Below are positions 8,391-16,126 of a stretch of 30,109 nucleotides of DNA, piece after piece. How positions within the stretch are numbered: position 1 is the stretch's first letter; every line of letters starts with the position of its first letter. The stretch is from SURF-24 sp964537965 (lineage in GTDB: Bacteria > Bacteroidota > Ignavibacteria > Ignavibacteriales > SURF-24): the NCBI GenBank assembly GCA_964537965.1, contig CAZIDB010000029.1, positions 1 to 30,109 on the forward strand, written 5' to 3'. The notes beneath the pieces were generated by a model that searched no databases, was not told the DNA's origin, and worked only from the letters and a program-made list of their open reading frames with translations. Made by a program: the position numbers and the translations under genes.

Positions 8391-9500
8391 TTATAAAGAT
8401 ATTACAATGTTTCCGCCGAACTCAATTCCGGTAATTCCAAGTGAAGTGCTTTGATTATCAAGTGTACCGGTTGAATATTTGCCCATTAAATCAAAGCTGA
8501 AATTATCGGATAGTTTAAAATTGAAACCGGTACCTCCGCCAAAAATTTTTGCGCCGTTATTTTCATATTCATTTTTAGAATAATATTTAAAATCGGCAAG
8601 GAGTTTCCAGTTAACACTCTTGCTCAAAAGAATATAAGCCATACTTCCAAAATCGATTTGGTTGCCATTGCTGTTTTTATCTTCAGTTGAAAGGTTACCA
8701 AGTCCCCTGTCGTTTCTTCCTTTTGTCCTTTCTCTTGCAAATACTAACAGATCCAATCCGCGGAATTTAAATAGTGCACGCAGGTCAGCAATTAATTTAT
8801 TACCGGATTTAAATACCTCTGTTTCATCATAAGTATCCTTTCCGTACAAGGTATAAGTAACGTCAAGGGTGAGTTTAAATTTGCGGCTCCAGTTGGATTC
8901 TCCGCCGGCATTAATTGAAAATTCCATTCCCGGTTTATAAACAGCATCAAAATTTTCATAAGGTTTAAATCCGTTTTTGTAAACAAAACCAAGCCCGCCG
9001 CCAATAATAAAATTCTTTGTCTCGAACGCCATTACAGCATTTAAGTTTGCCATTAAACCCTGGCCAAAACTTGGTACCCTGAAATTCAATGGATAAAGAG
9101 CTAATGCGGAGGCGACTGATGCCTGATCTTTTTCTAATTTGGTTTTTCCTGTGGGAAGGAAAACTCCCGCGGTAATTAAAAATTTATCGTTCATTGTAAT
9201 AAATGAACCGGTGATTCTTGTATCGGTTAATCCATTTAACTTTGTTGAAGCTGTATTAAGGTCAGCAAAAGCAGAATTTGTACTTACCGTAAAAGAAATA
9301 CTTTTACTTACCGGCACAATTAAATTTAGCGGAATAACCATCTCAGAAATTGTCTGATCATTTTCGGTTGACCAGCTCTGATAGCTGAACCCGGATTTAA
9401 TATCAGTGCTTCTATAAAAACTGCTTTTGGAAATTTGTCCCAGAATAATTACCGGCAGAAGCGCCATTAACAAAACAATTTTTAATGATAATAATTTCAT
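8391..9500 (-). CDS. Outer-membrane beta-barrel protein, function unknown
   Basis: I place the start at 9500 (MKLLSLK) rather than the in-frame ATG at 9512, because GGAG lies six bases before the 9500 ATG, matching neighbouring genes. The resulting 369-residue protein has a signal peptide (about 1-21, ending ILGQ) and then regular amphipathic beta-strands with glycine-rich turns (for example FIIGGGLGFVYKNGF). It ends in a strand with a terminal hydrophobic residue (GGNIVISL), as expected for a protein inserted by the BAM machinery. It resembles the loose group of transporter-like barrels (phenol-degradation/MetA type), but no specific family is recognised. It lies between the TPR lipoprotein and the propeller lipoprotein and may be the outer-membrane component of this operon. 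Confidence 0.65.
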   Translation of the reverse strand: MKLLSLKIVLLMALLPVIILGQISKSSFYRSTDIKSGFSYQSWSTENDQTISEMVIPLNLIVPVSKSISFTVSTNSAFADLNTASTKLNGLTDTRITGSFITMNDKFLITAGVFLPTGKTKLEKDQASVASALALYPLNFRVPSFGQGLMANLNAVMAFETKNFIIGGGLGFVYKNGFKPYENFDAVYKPGMEFSINAGGESNWSRKFKLTLDVTYTLYGKDTYDETEVFKSGNKLIADLRALFKFRGLDLLVFARERTKGRNDRGLGNLSTEDKNSNGNQIDFGSMAYILLSKSVNWKLLADFKYYSKNEYENNGAKIFGGGTGFNFKLSDNFSFDLMGKYSTGTLDNQSTSLGITGIEFGGNIVISL

Positions 9501-9530
9501 TTCAAACTCCATTTTGTCTAAGACAATTTT

Positions 9531-10629
9531 TTATCTTCGCGGAATAACGATTTCAATATCCACTCTAACACCACGACCGAAGTCGGAACTTGTAGTAGGA
9601 TTGTGATCGTCTCTTCCGGTAACAGTTTCACCGGTTAGCTGATAATTACTTTCAATTAATCTTTCCATAGTTGACTGAGTATATTGGTCATCCGTACTTT
9701 GAATTTGCTCTTCTACGCTGCTAACATCCTGCGCCTGGTCAATTATTTCCACCTGCTGATATCTCTGTTCGGCAGCATTAAAAAACGGATCGATTGAGAA
9801 AGCCTCTCTGTATTGCTCAGCAGCCTCGTTGTATCGTCCCTGGTCTTCAAGATCAAGACCTTTACTGTAAGCAACAAATGCAAGATAAGATTCNNNNNNN
9901 NNNNNNNNNNNNNNNNNNNNNNNNNNNNNNNNNNNNNNNNNNNNNNNNNNNNNNNNNNNNNNNNNNNNNNNNNNNNNNNNNNNNNNNNNNNNNCAATTTT
10001 TGAAGCTTAACTCTTTCAACAACGCGAAGATCTTTTACCTTGGATAGATCGGTAATTAACATTTCTGTTAAACCTTTCTGAAGAGGATCCAGTGCTTTGT
10101 TATTTCCAATATTCCGGAAATACAAAACCGCCAAAGAATTTGTCCGGATTGTGTCAGCTTTAATTTCGTTTTCAACCTTTAATGCTCTTTTAACATCTTC
10201 TTCAATTTTTTTATTTGCAATCCATTGTATTCTGCCTTCAATTATTTCAATCGTATTACCGCTTGAGTAACCGCCATTGATATAACTCTTATAATACTTA
10301 AGCGCATTATCATAATCCGGCACAGATTCATATGATAAACCTAAATAGAAAATTGAAGTACCGTCATTACTGTTTAACTGCAGGGCATTATTCAATGATG
10401 AAATAGCATTTGCAAAATCTTTCGATTTATAAAACGCAATTCCAAGTTCTCTATGGATATCAGGATTCTGAGGTTCAGCAATCAGTGCTTCTTTAAATTT
10501 CACTATAGCTTGATTGTAATTTCCATTACCCGCATCATTTAATGCCTCATCAAACAAAGTAACAGAACAACCGCTAAAAAGAAAGAATATAAAAACCAAT
10601 GGCAGGAAAAAAGTGATTCTATTTTTCAT
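9531..10629 (-). CDS. TPR + CsgG/TolB-N-like lipoprotein (interrupted by scaffold gap)
   Basis: The first 212 codons (10629-9994) encode a lipoprotein signal with C21 (FSGC), about three TPR repeats (NYNQAIVKFKEAL, KDFANAISSLNNAL, DYDNALKYYKSYI), and then SLAVLYFRN...LQKGLTEMLITDLSKVKDLRVVER. The last part is the CsgG/FlgO/TolB N-terminal-like fold. After the gap, 120 residues and a stop continue with another TPR (RYNEAAEQYREAF) and a C-terminus rich in charged and polar residues. Both halves end on codon borders, so the real gap should be a multiple of three and not 100. This explains why a straight read-through shifts frame. It is the first gene of the minus-strand exported run. The same CsgG-TPR pair opens the caspase gene, indicating domain duplication. 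It probably acts as an assembly lipoprotein in the envelope. Confidence 0.75.
9894..9993. other. Scaffold gap (100 N) in the TPR-CsgG lipoprotein gene
   Basis: Exactly 100 N. The coding halves on either side (212 and 121 codons) sit on codon borders, so a true gap length divisible by three would restore one gene. The flanks share no overlap. Confidence 0.95.
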
Positions 10630-10886
10630 AAAGATTCCTATTGATTATCAATTAAAAAAAGAAAACAATCAGGAACATAATAGAACGATTTTTATTATAT
10701 GTGAATTTATGACCGCCGGAAAGTACGTTTGGAAATTAGTAATTTTTTCCGTCAAAAACACAAGCCGAAAAATTTTTTAATAATAATATTTTTAAGGCTG
10801 GAAATCCGTAGAAGATTAACTGATAAAATTTTAGAATAAACTCTACTTATAGGGATTAAACCAAGGAAGGAATTGTTGAGAGTAAT

Positions 10887-11087
10887 TTAAGTTGTTTGAG
10901 AATTAGTATCGTCAGCTTTAGATGTATCCTGGGTTCTATCTATTGTTCTGCCGGCTTTGCGAAGCATATCTTTAAGTAAAAACTCAATCTGGGAATTTAT
11001 GCTTCTCAAATCGTCAGCCGCCCATTTTTCAAGGGCGGCATAAATATTCTCATCTATTCTCAATAGGAATTTTTTCTTTTCTGCCAT
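10887..11087 (-). CDS. Small ribbon-helix-helix (Arc-type) DNA-binding protein
   Basis: The 66-residue protein has KKFLLRIDENIYAALEKWAADDLRSINSQIEFLLKDML in outline. A short beta-strand (FLLRI) is followed by helix A (ENIYAALEKWAADD), then the RSINSQIEFLL helix B. This is the Arc/MetJ ribbon-helix-helix pattern, including the usual SIN-Q-IE turn. The tail (about 47-66) is polar and probably disordered. It would act as a dimer on DNA and may autoregulate its transcript. It begins 12 bp after the beta-rich protein gene and closes the SPFH cluster. It could be read as an antitoxin, but no toxin-like gene is adjacent, so that reading is not supported. Confidence 0.75.
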   Translation of the reverse strand: MAEKKKFLLRIDENIYAALEKWAADDLRSINSQIEFLLKDMLRKAGRTIDRTQDTSKADDTNSQTT

Positions 11088-11099
11088 ATTAACTTTCTT

Positions 11100-11612
11100 C
11101 TATGATGTTGCTGCTATTGTGCTATGCCTGTTTTCAATTGCAACAAAAAGAACAAGTGGAATAATCCATGGATTTTCATCAAGTAAAGTTGAATTGTGTT
11201 CTATATGTATTTCTGCCTTTTCCACGAAACTAACTTTAAACTTTAGCGAGGTTATTACCAAACCGTCTTCTGTTTGAATTTCAATCCTTGGTTTAAATGC
11301 AGGAAAAACAACTTTTAGACTTTGTCCTCTTTCTAAATTTATTAAACCGGTTTTACCAAATCCTTTTCTTATAAATTTAGCAATCGGTATTTCACAACCA
11401 AGAGGACGCACAGCCGTTTCGGATTTCCAGAAACTTGGTTTATAAATTTCCCAGTTCTTACCCTCAAGATTAACTAATACACGTTGACCAAAGAAACCGG
11501 TAATCTGAATTGTACCTAAAACAATATTCTCATACCTGAGTTCATAATAACGTTTTAAAAATGAATTTTGTTTGAATTCAATTACTTTACCTGTCATTTC
11601 AGAAAGATTCAT
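11100..11612 (-). CDS. Conserved-looking beta-rich protein between SPFH and RHH genes
   Basis: 170 residues, no signal peptide, family not recognised with confidence. Alternating strands dominate: YYELRYENIVLGTIQI, VLVNLEGKNWEIYKPSFWKS, KTGLINLERGQSLKVVF and VITSLKFKVSF. The aromatic-plus-basic pattern WEIYKPSFWKS and the GKTGLI hairpin recall the LURP-one/tubby-like beta-barrel fold, but this is only a resemblance. The C-terminus (NPWIIPLVLFVAIENRHST) is hydrophobic and could contact a membrane, a likely place to meet the SPFH protein. It sits 36 bp after the SPFH gene and 12 bp before the RHH gene, so all three appear to be one transcript. Confidence 0.55.
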   Translation of the reverse strand: MNLSEMTGKVIEFKQNSFLKRYYELRYENIVLGTIQITGFFGQRVLVNLEGKNWEIYKPSFWKSETAVRPLGCEIPIAKFIRKGFGKTGLINLERGQSLKVVFPAFKPRIEIQTEDGLVITSLKFKVSFVEKAEIHIEHNSTLLDENPWIIPLVLFVAIENRHSTIAATS

Positions 11613-11648
11613 ATAACTTCCCGTAACTTTGATTGAAGTTTAGTTTAA

Positions 11649-12521
11649 TTAATATAAAGTGCCTGCATTAATAACCGGTTGTGCAGAAACCTCTGATACC
11701 AATGCGACTAATAAATTATTTACCATCGTAGCTTTCTTTTCCTCATCAAGCTGAACAATGTGTTGTTCACTTAAGGATTTAAGAGCCATATCAACCATGC
11801 CAACTGCACCTTCAACTATTTTTTGCCTTGCAGCAACAACAGCCTGTGCCTGTTGCCTTCTTAACATTGCCTGGGCAATTTCAGGTGCATAAGCAAGATG
11901 ACTAATTCTTGATTCGATAATTTCCAGACCGGCAACCTGTAGCCTTAATTGAACCTGTTTTTTTAGCTGCTCTGAAATTTCCTGCGGATTTCCACGCAGT
12001 GAAGCCTTATTCTCATCCGATGAATCGTATGCGTACTCAGATGCAAGTCCACGGATTGCAGTCTCACTTTGAATAGCGACAAATTGTTCATAATTCTGTA
12101 CATCAAAAAGTGCCCTGGCTGAATCTACAACACGCCATACAATTACGGCGGCAATTTCAATTGGATTGCCGTGAAGATCATTTACCTTAATCTTTTCACT
12201 ATTAAAATTTCTAATTCTTAAAGTGACTAATTTCTTTATTGCAAATGGATTAGCCCAATGAAAGCCGGAATCTTTTACAGTTCCAATATATTTACCAAAA
12301 AGCATTAAAACCCGGGAATCATTAGGATGAACAATAAAAAGACCAATCATTAAAAAGAAATCAAGGATAAATAGAGGAATTATTAACCAGAGAAGTGAAG
12401 CGTCTTCATTACTGGCGCCTTTATAAATCAGAAAAATATCAAGTGAAAGAATTACCAGGATGATAAAAACCATTAAATAACCGTTAAGTCTTTTGGCATT
12501 TTTTTCAGAAATCGTTTCCAT
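11649..12521 (-). CDS. SPFH/Band 7 membrane protein
   Basis: The 290-residue protein has two membrane helices near the N-terminus (about 14-34 and 42-63). An SPFH/Band 7 domain follows (about 65-260): VHPNDSRVLMLFGKYIGTVKDSGFHWANP, then NDLHGNPIEIAAVIVWRV. The helical segment EIAQAMLRRQQAQAVVAARQKIVEGAV is typical of the family's coiled-coil part. Such proteins form ring-like or microdomain assemblies in the inner membrane and often stabilise partner proteins or proteases. The start is supported by GGAG seven bases upstream of the ATG. No NfeD-like or FtsH partner is nearby. The following two genes (36 bp and 12 bp spacing) look like its dedicated partners. The upstream region carries a hairpin at 12615-12648. 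Confidence 0.85.
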   Translation of the reverse strand: METISEKNAKRLNGYLMVFIILVILSLDIFLIYKGASNEDASLLWLIIPLFILDFFLMIGLFIVHPNDSRVLMLFGKYIGTVKDSGFHWANPFAIKKLVTLRIRNFNSEKIKVNDLHGNPIEIAAVIVWRVVDSARALFDVQNYEQFVAIQSETAIRGLASEYAYDSSDENKASLRGNPQEISEQLKKQVQLRLQVAGLEIIESRISHLAYAPEIAQAMLRRQQAQAVVAARQKIVEGAVGMVDMALKSLSEQHIVQLDEEKKATMVNNLLVALVSEVSAQPVINAGTLY

Positions 12522-12921
12522 TTTAAAACTCCATTTAATTGCTATCGTAATGATATCATATTAATATTATTAATGCAAGAAAAATTTTTCTAAAGAACCA
12601 AGATTTTTAAGCCTTGAAAATGCAAGCTACTTCCAGCTTAAATTTTCATATTATTCTCTTCTGTAAGGTTGGAATAAAAAAATGTTTTATTTGTCTAATC
12701 ATAAAACCGTTTAATAATTAACTGCTGCCTTATCCTGACATTGATTTTCACTTCAAATTACAGGAAAAAGCAATAAGTCTGAAAGAATTCTTATTCGCAA
12801 TTATTAAACTAAATTAAGAAGGTTTTCTTATAACAAATTCGATTTGCTCAATAGAAATCAGAACAAATGAATACAAATGCAAATTTTGCCCATTAACAAT
12901 ACCTGGTAGTTAAACGATACT
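12522..12921. other. Divergent intergenic region with one hairpin
   Basis: 400 bases between the divergent SPFH and beta-helix genes. It is AT-rich and no open frame of note is seen. It must hold promoters for both directions, but I cannot name convincing -35/-10 or -33/-7 pairs. The only clear structure is the inverted repeat at 12615-12648. The beta-helix gene has no obvious Shine-Dalgarno sequence. Confidence 0.5.
12615..12648. promoter_or_regulatory. Imperfect hairpin upstream of the SPFH gene
   Basis: TGAAAAT (12615-12621) pairs with ATTTTCA (12642-12648). Inside it AAGCT pairs with AGCTT around a six-base loop, with a two-by-two internal loop between the stems. There is no T-run, so it is not a classical terminator. 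It could be a 5' leader structure or an operator for the ribbon-helix-helix protein of the same cluster. The function is a guess. Confidence 0.35.
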
Positions 12922-15159
12922 ATGAAAAAGCAACTTATAATACTTTTGTGCTTGGCATTAAATACAGCATTGCTAAGCCAGGAAAAAATTTACATTCATA
13001 AATCTGATAACATTACATTGGGTGCTTCTCTATCAGCAATTGATAGCTTTTATTTCAGCAATGATGGCACCTTAATTAATCTAAGTGTTGGGGATACTGC
13101 CGTTCAATACTCCTTATCAGAAATTGACAGCATTTCATTTGCAGAGAATTCCGATACTGTTTTAATAAATTACAACGATTCAGATGTATCAGTAATTAAT
13201 CCATTTGCGTACGAAGGAGTTTCTGTAAATGTTAATGGTGCTTCCGTAACAGTAAATGCCGGTGAGGATACAAAAAATGTTACATACAAACTTACAGGGA
13301 CAACAGCAGATGGTTCATTTAAAGTTTACAGTGAAAAGAAATTTAACCTTTTACTTAGCGGAATAAACATAACAAATACTACCGGCCCGGCAATAAATAT
13401 TCAGGCAGGTAAGAAGATTTCCGTAATTCTTGCAGACGGCACAAATAATATTTTAACTGACGGAAGTTCATATGCAGATAGCTTAATAATTGATTCTGTT
13501 ACTGTTGAAGAGCAGGATGCTGCGTTCTTCTGTGAAGGATCACTCATATTCAGTGGTGATGGAACATTGACTGTTAACGGTAAAGGTTCATTGCAGCATG
13601 CTATTTGCAGCGACGATTTAATTCAGGTAGATGGAGGCAATATAATTGTAACAAGTGCAGCAAAGGATGGTTTGAATGCAAATGACGGTATTGTTATTAC
13701 AAACGGTTCAATCAAAATAACATCATCCGGCGATGCAATTGATGGCGGTAAAGGATATGTAGATATTTCAGGAGGTGAAATAATTACGATAAATTCTGTT
13801 TCAAATACCGATGGAATTTCCTGCGATAGTACTATTACTATTTCAAATGGTATATTAAATATGACACTGAGCGGTGATCAGTCAAAAGGATTGAAATCCG
13901 GTAAGAATATGATATTGAGCGGTGGAAGCATAACAATAAATACTTTGGGTAATGCTGTACTTGAAACTTACGGTTCAGGTTATAATCCGTCATATTGTAC
14001 TGCAATCAAGAGTGACAGTTCAATATTCATTAACGGAGGCGAAATAACAATTACAAGTAGCGGCAAAGGCGGCAAAGGAATATCTGCCGACAGTAATGTT
14101 ATTATCACAGGTGGAATTGTTAAGATAACAACATCCGGAGCAGGAGCAACATATAAAAATTCAAGCAATATATCAGACGCTTATAATGCGACCTGCATAA
14201 CTGCCAATGGAAATATTATCATTCTTGGTGGTAATATAACAACTTCAAGTTCAGGTTCTGCCGGAAAAGGAATAACAGCTGACGGCTCTTTAACAATTGG
14301 AGATTCAACAGCTTCGCCTGAGATAAATATTACAACATCAGGATCAAAGATCACAATTTCCGGCTTTGGCCAAAATGCAAATTACGCTGAAGCAAAAACA
14401 ATTAGCTGTGATGGCGCTGTTACAATTAATAATGGAGTTATTACAATTTCTTCTGCGGATGACGGAATTAAATCTGCTATTTCAGTTATAATTAACAGCG
14501 GAGAAGTAACTATTACAAAATCAACAGAAGGTATTGAAGCCCCGCTCATTAAGGTAAACAACGGAGTTTTAAGTATTGCAGCATCTGATGATGGATTTAA
14601 TGCAACCAAAGGAAATGGCGGTGAGTTCAATGATGGAAGTTACCTTTATCTTAACGGTGGTAATGTTGAAGTAAATGTAACCAAAGGCGATGGTTTGGAT
14701 AGTAACGGTAACATAGTTATGACTGGTGGAACTGTAGTTGTTCACGGTCCCTCTTCTCAACCTGAAGTTGGGGCAGATTATAACGGAACGTTTGTTATAT
14801 CAAGTGGATTATTATTTGTAACGGGACCAAATTCCGGAAATATGATTCAGGCAACCAGTACCAGTTCTACTCAGTATGCTTTGAAAGTTACATCAAACTC
14901 ATCATTGAATTCATCAACATTATTTAATATTCAGGATGCTAACGGCAATAGTCTTGTTACATATAAACCTGTTAGGAATGTTTATTACGTAGTCTTTTCA
15001 TCACCTGAATTGAAGAGCGGTTCTACTTATTATATTTATACCGGAGGAAGTACGACCGGCACTTATTCAAATGGATTGTATGTCGGAGGTACATATTCAG
15101 GAGGTACACTGAAGAAGAGCTTTACTGTTTCAGGTAAAGTAACCAGTGTCTCTTTCTGA
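12922..15159 (+). CDS. Exported carbohydrate-binding beta-helix protein (Cthe_2159/DUF4353-like)
   Basis: The 745-residue protein has a signal peptide (about 1-19, ending LLSQ) and a short N-terminal module (IYIHKSDN...LSAIDSFYF, repeated as LSEIDSISF), then a long beta-helix region from about 85 to 650. That region has the family features: a GVSVNVNGASVTV opening, LLLSGINITN, and many turns of the form GDGI...GGxIxIxxSG (for example KDGLNANDGIVITNGSIKI). It ends with Y-GGTYSGG and SFTVSGKVTSV. The characterised relative Cthe_2159 from Clostridium thermocellum binds cellulose and polygalacturonic acid. There is no LQNYPNPFNP-type sorting domain, yet the next gene carries one almost alone. I infer a secreted polysaccharide-binding role in the envelope or outside the cell. 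Confidence 0.8.
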   Translation: MKKQLIILLCLALNTALLSQEKIYIHKSDNITLGASLSAIDSFYFSNDGTLINLSVGDTAVQYSLSEIDSISFAENSDTVLINYNDSDVSVINPFAYEGVSVNVNGASVTVNAGEDTKNVTYKLTGTTADGSFKVYSEKKFNLLLSGINITNTTGPAINIQAGKKISVILADGTNNILTDGSSYADSLIIDSVTVEEQDAAFFCEGSLIFSGDGTLTVNGKGSLQHAICSDDLIQVDGGNIIVTSAAKDGLNANDGIVITNGSIKITSSGDAIDGGKGYVDISGGEIITINSVSNTDGISCDSTITISNGILNMTLSGDQSKGLKSGKNMILSGGSITINTLGNAVLETYGSGYNPSYCTAIKSDSSIFINGGEITITSSGKGGKGISADSNVIITGGIVKITTSGAGATYKNSSNISDAYNATCITANGNIIILGGNITTSSSGSAGKGITADGSLTIGDSTASPEINITTSGSKITISGFGQNANYAEAKTISCDGAVTINNGVITISSADDGIKSAISVIINSGEVTITKSTEGIEAPLIKVNNGVLSIAASDDGFNATKGNGGEFNDGSYLYLNGGNVEVNVTKGDGLDSNGNIVMTGGTVVVHGPSSQPEVGADYNGTFVISSGLLFVTGPNSGNMIQATSTSSTQYALKVTSNSSLNSSTLFNIQDANGNSLVTYKPVRNVYYVVFSSPELKSGSTYYIYTGGSTTGTYSNGLYVGGTYSGGTLKKSFTVSGKVTSVSF

Positions 15160-15198
15160 TTTTTGTAAGAAAATCAAAATAATATTATTAAGGAAATT

Positions 15199-15249
15199 AT
15201 GAACAGAATCTTTTTATTAACATCAACACTTATAAAGGATTTATTATGA
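15199..15249 (+). CDS. Possible 16-aa leader peptide overlapping the sorting-domain gene
   Basis: A 16-codon frame (MNRIFLLTSTLIKDLL) starts four bases after AAGGA. Its stop overlaps the ATG of the next gene as ATGA at 15246-15249. It may be a coupling peptide, a remnant of a deleted secreted protein, or chance. The next gene has its own AAAGGA, which weakens the case for coupling. Confidence 0.25.
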   Translation: MNRIFLLTSTLIKDLL

Positions 15250-15701
15250 GAAGAATAGTTGTTCTATTCTTTTTGTGCATCGGCACTATGTACTCCCAGA
15301 CTTATTACATGAAAATATGGTCAAAAGGAGTTGCAACCACAATTCCGGTACAGGAAATAAAGAAGATCACTTTCTCGGATATCTCCAGTGCAATTGGCAA
15401 TGAACAAGTTAATACTGTAATTAAAAATTTTAAGCTATTGCAGAATTATCCAAATCCTTTTAATCCAACTACTACAATTGAATACGAGATTCCAACCGAA
15501 GGTGATGTTGAGATTAAAATTTTCAGCATCGATGGACAATTGGTCAGATTGTTTGAAAGCACACATAATTCACAAGGTTCTTACACGATTGTATGGGACG
15601 GTAAAAATAACGCCGGGCAATCTGTTGCAAGCGGATTATATATTTATCGCGTTAAGTATAAGAACAATGTGCTCGCTAAAAAAATGTTATTCGTAAAATA
15701 G
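15246..15701 (+). CDS. Small exported protein with T9SS type A sorting domain
   Basis: The 151-residue protein has a signal peptide (about 1-18, ending MYSQ) and a short module (YMKIWSKG...VQEIKKITFSD, about 20-45) related to the N-terminus of the neighbours on both sides. A type IX secretion C-terminal domain follows. It opens with LLQNYPNPFNPTTTIEYEIP (64-83), continues through IKIFSIDGQLV, WDGKNNAGQSVASGLYIYRV, and ends KKMLFVK. This is the FlgD-like sorting module typical of Ignavibacteria and Bacteroidota. Almost no cargo sits between signal and sorting domain, which is unusual because normally a large domain is carried. AAAGGA lies before the ATG. It probably works with the beta-helix protein upstream, which lacks such a domain. 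Confidence 0.85.
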   Translation: MRRIVVLFFLCIGTMYSQTYYMKIWSKGVATTIPVQEIKKITFSDISSAIGNEQVNTVIKNFKLLQNYPNPFNPTTTIEYEIPTEGDVEIKIFSIDGQLVRLFESTHNSQGSYTIVWDGKNNAGQSVASGLYIYRVKYKNNVLAKKMLFVK

Positions 15702-15722
15702 ATTTTCCCGGGAAAATGAATC

Positions 15723-16070
15723 ATGAAAAATATATTTATTTCAATACTATTTGTTGTTCTGTCAAACATAGCGTACACCCAATCTCTGACGATATATAAA
15801 ACAGATCAGTCCACACTTAAATTTCAACTTTCTGATATTGACAGCGTTACATTTTCTGTAACCTCACTTTCAAAGACGGTTGATTCATCTTCTGATTATG
15901 ACATATCAGTTGAATCAATTGATCACTCAACTAATACTACCGAATTGTTAGAAAGCGTCATAGATACAGAAAAGAATTTGAAAAGCGCTGATGAGGCTAA
16001 TAATTATGTTTCGCAAAAATCTGTTTCAGAATATTCCGGTATCAGGAAAAGAAAAACAAACAGGAATTGA
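15723..16070 (+). CDS. Small exported protein sharing the IDS N-terminal module
   Basis: 115 residues with a signal peptide (about 1-19, ending AYTQ). A module SLTIYKTDQS...FQLSDIDSVTF follows, and it matches the start of the beta-helix protein (IYIHKSDN...LSAIDSFYF) in spacing and in the IDS-x-x-F ending. The remainder is Ser/Asp/Glu-rich and looks disordered, ending in a basic tail (RKRKTNRN). No sorting domain is present. It follows the T9SS protein by 21 bp and is convergent with the dehydrogenase gene. The protein could be complete or cut short at its 3' end. The function is unknown, but the shared module suggests a common secretion or anchoring partner. Confidence 0.6.
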   Translation: MKNIFISILFVVLSNIAYTQSLTIYKTDQSTLKFQLSDIDSVTFSVTSLSKTVDSSSDYDISVESIDHSTNTTELLESVIDTEKNLKSADEANNYVSQKSVSEYSGIRKRKTNRN

Positions 16071-16126
16071 ATGCTTCCCGTCCGTTAATTTTGTTTTACC
16101 TGCTCTTCTCTCAAAATATTATTTAT

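Noticed and set aside
9862..10022. Two overlapping frames through the 9894-9993 gap
   Set aside because: They result from treating 100 N as real length. Both coding halves end on codon borders, so one gene with a gap divisible by three explains the data.
10887..11087. Antitoxin of a toxin-antitoxin pair
   Set aside because: The ribbon-helix-helix fold fits, but no toxin-like gene lies next to it. It is the last gene of the SPFH cluster.
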